Shown: in pieces, positions 46,642-57,021 of the stretch | How the letters are laid out: every line of letters begins with the position of its first letter | How positions within the stretch are numbered: position 1 is the stretch's first letter | Assembly (NCBI GenBank): GCA_963555705.1 | Contig: OY743168.1 | Coordinates: forward strand, 95,148,925-95,212,924 | DNA length: 64,000 nt | Direction: 5' to 3' | DNA from: Ligustrum vulgare | Taxonomy: Eukaryota; Streptophyta; Magnoliopsida; Lamiales; Oleaceae | Program-made: the position numbers and the translations under genes | The notes under the pieces: generated by a model | Databases searched by the model: none | What the model saw: the letters and a program-made list of their open reading frames with translations, nothing else | Told to the model about the DNA's origin: nothing

Positions 46642-47170
46642 CACGTAAACTCAGTGTACCGCGCCACTCAAAGTTTGACACTTAATTAAATTTTTTGTAT
46701 AAATTTCTTTTTACTTTTATTTACGTTTTTGTTTAAAAATTTTCCCACATTATCATCTATTTTCCTTTTAATATGTTAAAATTTTTAATTAACTTTATTT
46801 TTTAATATGTTGCTTACATATATTTTATTCGAAATCCAATATATACTAATTAATATATTTTATTTTTCCTTATTTTTTAAGCATACCAATTTTTGTCAAA
46901 ATGATGAAATGATTAAATTTTCTAACAATTTATCATTGGTGGCAAAAAATTGATAGCAAATAATTAATTAATTTTGTAATATAATTATTGAAGAACCTAC
47001 TCATTTATTGACATATTAAAAAGTAAAATTTTAATGATTTTATTTATTTATTTTCAAAATATATTGATGCAAAATCTTCATTTCTAACTTAACAAATTTA
47101 TATAGCATGTATTTTTTATTTTCAAATATATTAATCCAAAATTTTCATTTTCAATTTAACACATTTACAT
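45995..47170. repeat. Imperfect tandem duplication within element C
   Basis: The block from 'ccgcgtcactcaaa' (46017) to 'catttatttat' recurs from 'ccgcgccactcaaa' (about 46659). The first copy has extra sequence around 46250-46370 beginning 'cctccgtttggtaat', likely a small MITE. A pure A-run of about 45 bases at 46593-46637 lies at the junction. Confidence 0.7.
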
Positions 47171-47390
47171 AGATATGACATTTATTTATATTCAAATATA
47201 TTAATACAATTTTTTCATTTCATACATAACACATTTACATAGATATCACATTTATTTATATTCAAATATATTAATCCAAGTATTTCATTTTCTACATAAC
47301 ACATTTACGTAGGTATCACATTATTTATGTTCAAATATATTAATCTGATTTTTTCATTTTCAATATAATACATTTACACATAGTATATTT
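47040..47390. repeat. 70-bp tandem repeat (about 5 copies)
   Basis: The unit contains 'acatttacatagatat.aca', 'tttatttatattcaaatata' and 'ttaat.ca..ttttcattt'. Starts at 47161, 47231, 47301 and about 47370 give the 70-bp period. Confidence 0.85.
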
Positions 47391-47576
47391 ATTACAAATC
47401 TTACTAAATATGTAATAAATAATAAACTTTCCTACAAAAATATTTCTCTTTTCTTTATTTATTTTTATGTATTTTTTTATACATAAAAGTAGAAATGATG
47501 AGAGAGACTCATTAAATGCAATTTTCCTTTCAAAATGACTCTCTCTCCTCACTTCTACTTTTATATATACTACTTT

Positions 47577-48089
47577 TAAATAAAGATAATCCTATTCGAA
47601 ATTAAATGAATTCTTAAGCAAAATAAATAACATTCACAAATAAGAGATAAGTTCATCATTTATTAGTTTCATGTATAAACATCAACCTTTTAGGGAGAAG
47701 TCATACATGCGAAAATGATTGTACCCGACTCTTATTGATAGTCATGGCATATGACACCATCAATGAAAATTGTTTTTTTTTTTTTGAAATCTAATAAGTA
47801 TCCTAAAATTCTAATGGCTCAACGATATGTTTGGAATAATGAACTTGTATCCTGCATTACTGTCAGATAGAATTAGACCTTATAGAATATGATCTTCAAG
47901 TTTTGTAACGATTATTCACTATCTTCTCGAACCAAAAATTCGTCTTGCAAAATGAACAATTAAATGTAGGATCTCCAGTATTCATGTACTCTGAATATTC
48001 AAACAATAGATGAAAAAGTTAATAATAGAGATCACACATATAAAAGATAAAATTCAATATTTTGACCATTGACAATGAAAAACAACATG

Positions 48090-48129
<40 letters not shown>

Positions 48130-50374
48130 TGCTAGGATAACAAAGATATTGCATCAAATTTATGATATTTTAGGTTTTCAATATTTATACAACGTAATTA
48201 TTTTCTGATTGAAATTATAATTTAATATTGATCATCTCAATTTTTAGTTAAGTAAATTGGGAGACAATTTATATATTATTGTGAAAAAATATCATAAAAT
48301 TTGAATTAAAATATAGCAAAGAATATCTTGGTATGGTTAATTACTTTTGAAATTTTAAAATTAACAGTTAGGACAAAAACCATTAATAACTATATCATTT
48401 CAAACAATTTAGATAAATTTGTTAACCGTTAATGTTAAAAAATGTGATATGAGATATTTTGGAATAAAAAATTAATTAAGAATTAAATGTATTTGTCATT
48501 GAAATAATTTTGATAAATAATGCAACATAACAAAGAACTTTAATATGTATATGTAATAAATAACTTAAAAATAGGATTTAGTTATAAAAATTTCAATACA
48601 ACGTGATTTATAAAAATACGAATGTGTATAAATTTTAGATATAATTTTAATTGAGAATTTGACATTGGATCTGTATGACTGAACCAAATATGTATCCATA
48701 AAATTAAGACCAATAAAATATCCCAATTATTATAAGAAATTAATTACGTATTAAATGTAATTATCTATAAAAATATTTAATAATTTAATAATACGCTATA
48801 AAAAAGAGTTCCAATTTTTAGATGTACTAAATAACTAAAAATAAGATTATTTATATATAAAAAAAAACTATATCTATGATGTGATTTATAATTTAGTACT
48901 CCCTCTATTCCATAAAGATAATCATCTACTCATTTTCACACAGATTAAGGATAAAATGGAATATAAAATATTAATTTCACTCTTAAAAAATAAAGTAGTC
49001 TATCTTTTTGAGACGGACAAAAAAGAAATAGTGGACTATCTTTGTAGGATTGAGAAAGTATTATCTAGTAATAAAATTTCAACATAATTTTTAACTGAAA
49101 ATTTTACTTTGAATTTGTATAAATGAACATAAATATTTATTTGTAAGATTGAAAACGTTAGAAGAACACATTTTTTTTTTATGAAAAGAGAGGTTTTGAC
49201 AAAAAAAAAAAAAGCCAAATATAAATAAGTAAAACCAAACAAATTATCGTTCTTATATCATAAAAAATAAAAAACAACTTCTCGGTAAAAACAAATTTAA
49301 AAAAAATAATAATAATTCTAGTTTCTTATTTTTATTATTTTTTATACAATATGATATACAATTTCATCAAATATATATACTAACCCATAAATAATATGTT
49401 TTTTCTTCACTCAATGGTCGAAACCATTAACATATCTATCAAACCCAAAACTATTCTAAATAGTCCAACATTAGTTAACACATTGCAACCCCAACAAAGA
49501 AATCTAGAACATAATATAAATAGACTATTAACAAATCCTCTTATTAGTCTAAAATAATTTTGCATTCTATATTGTTTTCGAAGCTTTCTCTACAATATTA
49601 TTGTGTTAATATTTTTTTCTTTTTTGTTAGAAACCAAAATCTATGTTCAACGACTCAAAATATCACTGGTCTTGAAGAAAAGAGTAGTGACAATCTTTTT
49701 TACTTTTTCAAAAAATAATTTACTATTTTTTATTTTCAACTGGTTTGTAATATTAATAACTAATAAGCATTACCACCGCACTAGAAATTTTGAATCATAA
49801 AACATGATAAATAGAAGGTGGGGTGGAGCGGTCATGTTAAACAGTACACATTTTTTCAAAGAAATAACCATTTAATTGAATATTTTATTATTGTCTATAT
49901 CTTCACAATAATTATATATAACAGAAATGAAAGATGTTGTATATAAGGAAATATAAAAAAAAGATATAAAAAACAAAAATGAATCAACAGATTTTGAAAA
50001 ATGGGAAAAAAATGAAACAAATTCTGAAAAAATGAAAAAGGAAAAAATAAAATAAAATAATTGGCTTTCCAGTGTAATTAGGTGGCGGGAAATAGAAACC
50101 ATGTAAACACAACAAATATTGAAGACTGTAAGTAGACGTCAGCGATTTTGAAAATAATAAATAAATATTGAAGGCCCAACTATTTTTGAAGTGGGTTTTG
50201 AAGTTGATTATTGGATAGGGGATATAAGTAGTGTGAACATGATAAATATTAAAGTCCCAAAAAATTGAAAAAATAAATAAATAAATAAAATCTGCACATA
50301 ATACAAGAGTTTTGGAGGGAAACAGTGAAGTTGACTGGGGTTGACTCAGCTACTTTTATATATTATTATATAGA
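47577..50374 (-). mobile_element. Helitron-like element D, 3'-truncated copy of element B
   Basis: Runs parallel to element B throughout, including (AAT)n at about 48091-48126 and the same Stowaway at the same place, but lacks the terminal hairpin and CTAG. The right end, inverted, starts TCTATATAATAATATATAAAAG, a Helitron 5' end, with host T at 50375; a second possible start lies at about 50386. The open frames in both copies are not conserved as proteins. Confidence 0.68.
48899..49058. mobile_element. Stowaway MITE (160 bp) in element D
   Basis: Same MITE as at 44391, same length, flanked by TA (48897-48898 and 49059-49060), termini CTCCCTCTATTCCATAAAG and its eroded inverse. Confidence 0.88.
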
Positions 50375-50375
50375 T

Positions 50376-51083
50376 AAAGATATAGATTATATAGATATAG
50401 ATTTTTTACTTCAAAATCATAAATAAGAATATGTTTGGTGTGTGAAAAAATTTTGATTTTTGTGATTTTTTTATATTTTTTTATGAATGTGTGGTTTAGA
50501 TTGATTTGAAAAGTCAACAATTATAGACTTGACTAAAAATGAATGAATGAGATTGAATTTGAAAAGTTGTTGTAAAAATTTTATTTAAAATTTTATTTAG
50601 ACCAAACGTGCTCTAAATCAATGTTACCAAAGCATCCCATGGTGGTCCTTACGCGCCTCAAACTAGGTTTTCGATTCATCATTGCTGATTGGCCAACCTT
50701 ATTTTGCACGAGCTCAATAATTATTGGAAGACAAGTTTGACTAAAAGTTGGAGCTATTCGTCAAAGTATGATTTGAATAATATTTTTCATTATTCTGTAT
50801 TTTTTTTAATAAATAATTTTGCCTCCCTCCATTACAATTCTTCAACGTTGTATCATTTATAAATTGATCTATTTATATTTTTGAGATAAAATATATGTTT
50901 AATAAATGAAGAAATCGTGTGTAGTTAAAAAATAGTTTTGAAAAGTTGTATTTTTTATAAATTGATTTATAAATTGTAATGATTGTATTAAAGAACATAA
51001 ACTTATTTATAAACAAATTTATAATAATACATTTTTCTAAATCACTTTTTAATTGTATATATTTTTTAAAATCACTTTCAAAT
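50376..51083. other. AT-rich spacer with MITE-like phrases
   Basis: No gene seen. About 50640-50710 ('catggtggtccttacgcgcc' and 'gattggccaaccttatttt') resembles 34788-34847, part of the duplicated block. About 50850-51060 resembles the inverted repeat at 42756-43020. Confidence 0.45.
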
Positions 51084-51092
51084 ACATATTTT

Positions 51093-51951
51093 GAGGTCGG
51101 GCAAAAGAACCAAAACCAGCGGTTCGTTTCTAGTTCAATTCGGTTCTATCAAAATTTTAAACGGTTCTGGTTCTAAAAATAAAGAACCATCGGTTCTGGT
51201 TTTAAACATCTTGGTTCAGAACCAGAATCAGAACAAAACACAATTTTTTATTTTTTTAAATATAAATTTATAAAAAAAATTTAAAAAATCATCAATTCTT
51301 AATCTTAATACATGTTACTCGATCCATTAGTCAATATCAATTACCCAACAACTATTAACTCATTGAACATTACAATAAATATAAGTAAAACAAGTAATAA
51401 ACAAAAAACTATAGATCAAAAATCATTTTTTTTTACTGATTTCGCCGTTCAGCTTCAAACATTTAGTCGTCAAGCCTTCAGCCATCAGTTCTTCAAGAAT
51501 CAACAAACAATAAATCTTCACTCTTCATCTTACAATTAATTGTTATCTTGTTTTCAAGGATTTATTGGACTTGTGCAAATGTTCCCTTAAAAGGTGGAGA
51601 ATTACGAGTAAAAATTGAAGAATTTCTAGGAGTATATACACGCGGATGAGGAGATATGTTACTGTATGGAAGGAAATGAGTATTTTGATGTGAGGGATTT
51701 TGAGTGTTGTATTCACGTTTGGATCAAGGTTGATGACCTTGCCATTTTACGACTCTTACCAGTCGGAATCTACCATGGCTTCATCACTTAAGTTTGAAAA
51801 TTTTAGTTTAGGGAATCGGAATCAGAACCAGAACCAAAAGAACTGAATGGTTGGGTTCCGGTTCGATTCTTCTCTTGCAAAAAGAACCATTGATTCTTGG
51901 TTCGATTCGGTTCCCTAGGAAATAGGACCACATGAAATCACACACACCCCT
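51093..51951. mobile_element. Non-autonomous hAT-like element (859 bp)
   Basis: The right end, inverted, reads AGGGGTGTGTGTG and the left end GAGGTCGGGCAAAAGAACC. Subterminal regions on both sides are full of inverted GGTTC/GAACC phrases, as in plant hAT elements that start (C/T)AGGGGTG. The flanks share ACATATTTT (51084-51092 and 51952-51960), fitting the 8-bp hAT duplication. No transposase frame is present. Confidence 0.78.
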
Positions 51952-51960
51952 ACATATTTT

Positions 51961-52205
51961 TACCTCGAAAATAGTAAAGTTTTTGTTTTTGAAAAAATAA
52001 AGATGTGATTGCAAACTTGGTCTGAGCACTTGCGCTTTGAGGTGCAAATTTGTGACGGTTTAGCGTTTGATATGAAAAATTAAAGCAACTTCAATCGTGA
52101 CGTAAATTTGATGCCAATTTACACCTTAAAAAGTTACTTTTACATCCCAATATACATCCCGATGGATCTAAATCAAAATTGTGCTCCAATGGTAGATGTA
52201 AATTA
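51961..52205. other. Spacer, possibly half of a MITE split by the next element
   Basis: No gene. The end ('gtgctccaatgg' and 'gatgtaaattag') is loosely the inverse of 'ctaatttacat' and 'cgctcccattgagg' at about 63849-63880 beyond the next element, so both may be halves of one old inverted-repeat element. Confidence 0.35.
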
Positions 52206-52210
52206 GAACT

Positions 52211-52949
52211 TGTTACGATCATGACTAATTTTACATGACACGTCATCCATATGGGCCCACCAGGGGATCTACAAAACATTCATTCACCTAATCATGACCC
52301 ACAGGACAAACTTTGGATACCAAACTTGCTGGACTCTTACATGTCGAGGTACCCCTATGCCGAGGTGATGCTATGCCGAGGTACCATTTGCCGGGGTGAT
52401 CCTATGCCGATATACCCCTGTGCCAGGGTGATGCTATGTCGAGGTACCCTTATACCAAGGTACTCCTAAGCCAAAGTGAGTACTCTGGAAAGATGACAAG
52501 ATAGCTTGATGTGACAACATCTTTAAAGGGATTTGATGGTTGTTTTAACCCTATGACATGTAGTAATGATTATAGCCAAAGAAATGGTTTACCTCATGAA
52601 TGGTTAGGATTTTGCCATGTGTAAAACAAAACACGTGTCACAATCTAAGAGAATTACTCATTCTATAAATAGAACACACTTGCCTCCAAGGAAAATGTTG
52701 GTAATTCAATACTCCAACTCAATATTTTACTCTCACTCCCTTTTCTCTCTTTTACACACTTATATTTCCCGTACCCAATTTATATTTGCTTGAAATGAGT
52801 ACTGACTTAGGTATCGGAGTGCAAACGGGAGCCGCATCGGCCTCCTTTGCAAGCTGATTGTTTGTCTTAGTGCGCAGGAGATCCACGTGTTCAAGAGGGA
52901 GGAGCTGAGACATGTTGATACAAGGTCCAACTAGATTTTGTGGTCAACA
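52211..52949 (+). repeat. 5' LTR of the outer element
   Basis: Contains a repeat of 'atgccgaggt' and 'atgccggggtgat' phrases (about 52345-52470), a G-box CACGTG at 52632-52637 and a TATA box TATAAATA at 52674-52681. It differs from the 3' LTR at many sites, so this element is clearly older than the nested one. Confidence 0.93.
52632..52681 (+). promoter_or_regulatory. LTR promoter: G-box and TATA box
   Basis: CACGTG (in ACACGTGTC) at 52632-52637 and TATAAATA at 52674-52681. The same pair is conserved in the 3' LTR at 63240-63245 and 63272-63279. Confidence 0.65.
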
Positions 52950-52952
52950 TTT

Positions 52953-52967
52953 TGGCGCCGTCTGTGG
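52953..52967 (+). other. Primer-binding site of the outer element
   Basis: TGGCGCCGTCTGTGG three bases after the LTR. The first nine bases fit the 3' end of tRNA-Asp. Nearly the same as the site of the Retand-type element at 18958. Confidence 0.75.
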
Positions 52968-53216
52968 AAAACCACACTTCTAACCACGAAATCACGTGGT
53001 AAAAAGCAACACAAAACCTTGAAAAATGGCGAATAACCTCTTGAAAAAGAGTGAAGAACCACAAAAACCTTGAAAAAAGGTGAAGAACCTCTTGAAAAAG
53101 AGTGGAGAAATACTATAAAAAAAACCTTGAAAAAAGGAAGGAAACCTATTGAAAAAGATTGGTAACATATGCCTTGAAGAAGGGCCTCCCCGAAAGAGGG
53201 ACTATCCCCCATATTT

Positions 53217-53950
53217 CCTAAGTGGCATGGCTCAAGAAGCCCTTCTTATTGCCCCAAGTAGTTTCCTTCTTATTGCCCAAAGTGGCATGGCTCAAGAAGC
53301 CCCTCATATTGCCCCAAGTGGCATGACTCAAGAAGCCCTTCTTATTGCCCCAAGTTACTTCCTTCTTATTGCTCCAAGTGGCATGGCTCAAGAAGCCTCT
53401 CATATTGCCCCAAGTGGCATGGCTCAAGAAGCCCTTCTTATTACCCCAAGTGGCTTCCTTCTTATTGGCCGAAGTGACATGACTCAAGAAGCCCCCCATA
53501 TTTCCTAAGTGGCATGGTCGAAGAGGCGTGGCTCAAGAAGCCCCCATATTGCCTAAGTGGCAAGGAGCCCCCCATATTGCCTGAGTGGCATGGCCGAAGT
53601 GGCGTGGCTCAAGAAGCTCCCCAGATTGCCTAAGTGGCGTGGCTCAAGAAGTCCCCCATATTGCCTAAGTGGCAATGGCCGAAGTGGCGTGGCTCAAGAA
53701 GCCCCCCATGTTGCCTAAGTGGTATGGCCGGAGTGGCGTGGCTCAAGAAGCCCCCCATATTGCTTAAGTGGCAATGGCCGAAGTGACGTAGCTCAAGAAG
53801 CCCCCATATTGCCTAAATGGCATGGCTGAAGCGGCAAGAAGCCCCTCATATTGCCTAAGTGGCATGGTCGAAGTGGCAAGAAGCCCCCCATATTACCTAA
53901 GTGGCATGGTCGAAGTGGCAAGAAGCTTAAGAAACCCCCCATATTGCCTA
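53217..53950 (+). repeat. Minisatellite 1: 36-bp unit with 24-bp variants
   Basis: The unit starts 'tggcatggctcaagaagccc' and ends 'atattgccccaag'; starts at 53283 and 53319 give 36 bp. A shorter 24-bp form ('ttccttcttattgcccca') is interspersed, giving a higher-order pattern. Towards the right the units become longer ('atggccgaagtggcgtggctc'). Frames on both strands stay open because 36 and 24 are multiples of three. Confidence 0.9.
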
Positions 53951-53959
53951 AGTGGCATG

Positions 53960-55080
53960 GCTCAAGGACCTCTTCCGAAGGACCCCTTCTATGGACTCCT
54001 TCCGAAGTACCTCTTCCGAAGGACCTCTTCCATGGACTCCTTCCGAATGACCTCTTCCATGGACTTATTCCGAAGTACCTCTTCCGTAGGACTTCTTCCA
54101 TGGACTCCTTTCGAAGTACCTCTTCCGAGGACGTCTTCCATGGACTCCTTCTGAAGTACCTCTTACGAAGGACTTCTTCAATGGACTCCTTCTGAAGTAC
54201 CTCTTTTGAAGGACCCCTTCCATAGACTCCTTCTGAAGTACCTCTTCCGAAGGACTTCTTCCATGGACTCCTTCTGAAGTACCTTTTCCGAAGGACCTCT
54301 TCTATGGATTCCTTCCGAATGACCTCTTCCATGGGCTTCTTCCGAAATACCTCTTCCGAAGGACTTCTTCCATAGACTCCTTTCGAAGTACCTCTTCCGA
54401 AGGACGTCTTCCATGGACTCCTTCTGAAGTACCTCTTACGAAGGACTTCTTCCATGAACTCCTTCCGAAGTACGTCTTCCGAAGGACTTCTTCCATGGAC
54501 TCCTTCCAAAGTACCTCTTCCATGGACTCCTTCTGAAGGACCTCTTCCATGGACTCCTTTCGAAGTACCTCTTCCGATGGACTCCTTCCGAAGTACCTCT
54601 TCCTTGGACTCCTTCTGAAGGACCTCTTCCATGAACTCCTTCTGAAGGACCTCTTCCGAAGGACTTATTCCATGGACTCCTCTCGAAGTACCTCTTCCAA
54701 AGGACGTCTTCCATTGACTCCTTCTGAAGTACCTCCTACGAAGGACTTCTTCAATGGACTCCTTCTGAAGTACCTATTCCGAAGGACCTCTTTCGAAGGA
54801 CCCCTTCCATGGACCCCTTCCTAAGTACCTCTTCCGAAGGACTTCTTCCATGGACTCCTTCCAAAGTACCTCTCCCGAAGGACTTCTTCCATGGACTCCT
54901 TGTGAAGTACCCCTTCCTAAGGACTCCTACAAGGGACTTCTTCCTAGAGAAGAACTACGTCAATTGACTCCCTCCAAGTCAGGGACCCCTTCCAAGAGAA
55001 GGCCTCCTACAAGGGATTTCTTCCAAGAGAAGAATTACTTCAATTGACTTCCTCCAAGAGAAGGACTCCTACAAAGGACT
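53960..55080 (+). repeat. Minisatellite 2: 41-bp unit built of 14+14+13 bp
   Basis: The unit is GAAGTACCTCTTCC, GAAGGACTTCTTCC, ATGGACTCCTTCY in order; starts at 54194, 54235 and 54276 give 41 bp. About 22 or more units, with unit shuffling, fade out towards 55080. All three minus-strand frames through the unit are open, so overlapping frames up to 279 codons (53793-54632) appear without being genes. Confidence 0.92.
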
Positions 55081-55566
55081 CCTTCTAAGAGAAGAACTTC
55101 TTCAACGAACTCCTTTTACAAAGGATTCTGTCACTGGTCAATTCCACTCTAGGAAAAACATCCAAAAGCAATAAATTCGAACCCCAGCCATGTATGTCTG
55201 GGACTTCCAATTTAAGGAACTAGAGCATATACACGCATTTCGACATAAGACATAACGTATTTATATGTTGTTTCATATTGTCCAAAGATCCACATCTCAA
55301 AACGAGGCAGCCTTGTAAGCCCTCCAGTTGCTTGAATTGAGCATATTCTCTCTGCTCTCCAGACAAGCTATTAGCCCTCACACATCTAGGAGTAAGATCT
55401 TCAACGTTATCGAAGGAAACCTTTTAATTCCCCTCCTATTTGAGGCATGCTCGGGATATTTCTATAAGCCTATATGTCTTCGTAAGTTCGAATCATTCTC
55501 GAGTATTCTTTTTTGTTGGGAGAAGAGATACACTAATACACTTTCAAAATTTGAATAATGCAGCCC
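55081..55566 (+). other. Unique internal sequence of the outer element
   Basis: No protein recognised. It joins in sense with 62499-62802 on the other side of the nested element. Confidence 0.6.
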
Positions 55567-55571
55567 AATAC

Positions 55572-56448
55572 TGATGTGATCCAGACCACGGATACAAGCC
55601 CGCACAAAGATCCGTTGAAGATCAAAGGAGGACCGATGACTCGATTGCAAGCAAAGAGGGCCAAGGAAGCAATGGACAAGTTAGTTCAAGAAACAATGGC
55701 CAAAACAATGTTCGTGTCATCGAAAGAAGCAAGTTTCATGTTGGGGCCGAGCCAAAACGACGAGTGGATCAACCTCATCCAAGCCGTCGAAGAAGATTGC
55801 CAAAATTCGAGAATTACGGCCGTATTTCAAAAATCCTCACGGCCGTAATCAACCTTCTGCTTTAAAACGGAATTTTGAAGAAATTGCAGTTTACGGCCGT
55901 AAAGATTATATCACGACCGTAATGGAGTTGCTGCTTAAAAATTGAAGTTTGGACGTTTTGAACTTACGGCCGTAAGTCATATGTCACGGCCGTAAGAGTG
56001 AGTCAGAAACAAGTTTACGGCCGTAAGGAAAGTAGTCACGGCCGTAAACATGTATACGCGGAATTTTAGGTTATTTTTATTTCCTTATTTTTAGGTAGTT
56101 GTTTCCTTATTTAATTAGAACTCTTTAACCTAGTTTTGACCCTATATACAGGGATGTAATTTTCATTATTCGAAACCAACTTTGAGATATTAATTGAGAG
56201 GCAAATTGCTTTCACATTCTTATTCTTTATTGAATAAAATCCGAACTTGCGAGTTAATTCTTGTTTGTTCAATTCTTGGGTGAGATTTATCTTCATTGTG
56301 ATCAGGAGGTCAACATATCAATTGATTGTGTTGGTTGCTTGATTCAATTAATTTGAATCAATCTCTAAATCGTGGTTTATTGGCGTTCTTGGGTCGATTC
56401 CAATAATTTGTGGGTTGCGTAGCTACAATTGCTACGTGGTTTGCATCA
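55572..56448 (+). repeat. 5' LTR of the nested gypsy element (877 bp)
   Basis: Near-identical to 61617-62493. The first 276 bases encode, in the 3' copy, the end of the polyprotein. It contains the ACGGCCGTAA palindrome array (about 55814-56046) and a TATA-like 'cctatatacagg' at about 56141. Confidence 0.96.
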
Positions 56449-56450
56449 TC

Positions 56451-56462
56451 TGGTATCAGAGC
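56451..56462 (+). other. Primer-binding site (initiator tRNA-Met)
   Basis: TGGTATCAGAGC, two bases after the LTR end CATCA. Confidence 0.95.
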
Positions 56463-57021
56463 TTAGGCTCCAAAAATCAAGGTTATATCTTGTTTTTGTT
56501 TTCTTGAGTTTCTTATTCTTGTTCTTCGTGTTCTTCCAGCTTTGAGTCTTTAATCCAGAAAAGTGTTACAAAAAATTCAATAGTCGTTATTTCCTTCGTT
56601 TGTTATCCAAATTAAATTTCGTTTGTTGCGTCTTTCTCGTAGTTGAATTTTCGAGAAATTAAAAAAAAAAAAAAAACGAAAATTCTCAGTACAATTAAAA
56701 TAGTTGATATCTGATTTTCAAGAATTATTTTCTTGAAACAATCTTAGTTTCCATAAAAAGTGTCAAGTTCCATATAAAGTCAAATTTAATTCTCTAAAGG
56801 TCTTCTTTGAGTTTTCCAACAAATTCATTACTTCTCACTCATATTCGATTTGAAGCAATCGGGTTTAAACTTGTTTGAGTTCGGATTCGTTCTTTGAAGC
56901 AATTGGAGTGAAAGCTATTGAGTGGAAAAAGGCAGAGAGGTGAGATCAATAGAGGGTAAAAGCCTAAATTGAGTGATACACGAGCGAAATACACGTGAAG
57001 CATATAATATTTAGTGTTAGG

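Larger units (their letters stand above)
45837..47573 (-). mobile_element. Helitron-like element C, containing a tandem duplication
   Basis: The 3' terminus on the minus strand is exact: host A at 45836, CTAG at 45837-45840, hairpin CCGTGC-GAT-GCACGG at 45849-45863. The right end, inverted, reads 'tatataaaagtagaagtgagga', which matches the 5' terminus of the Helitron at 5785 except for the last few bases. It therefore stops at about 47573, where truncated element D starts. Confidence 0.65.

Noticed and set aside
53149..53508. 119-codon plus-strand and 93-codon minus-strand frames of repeated peptides
   Set aside because: Created by the 36/24-bp minisatellite, whose unit lengths are multiples of three; no start context or domain.
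53793..54632. 279-codon minus-strand open frame, with overlapping 78-110-codon frames on both strands
   Set aside because: They lie wholly in a 41-bp minisatellite, rotate through all three readings of the unit and show no domain; openness follows from the repeat unit.
55558..55848. 96-codon frame at the start of the 5' LTR, same protein as the end of the gypsy polyprotein
   Set aside because: It is the LTR-encoded C-terminal tail duplicated in the 5' LTR; not a separate gene.
56995..57021. Nine-codon extension upstream of the gypsy ATG
   Set aside because: It has no ATG; the first ATG at 57022 is the sensible start.
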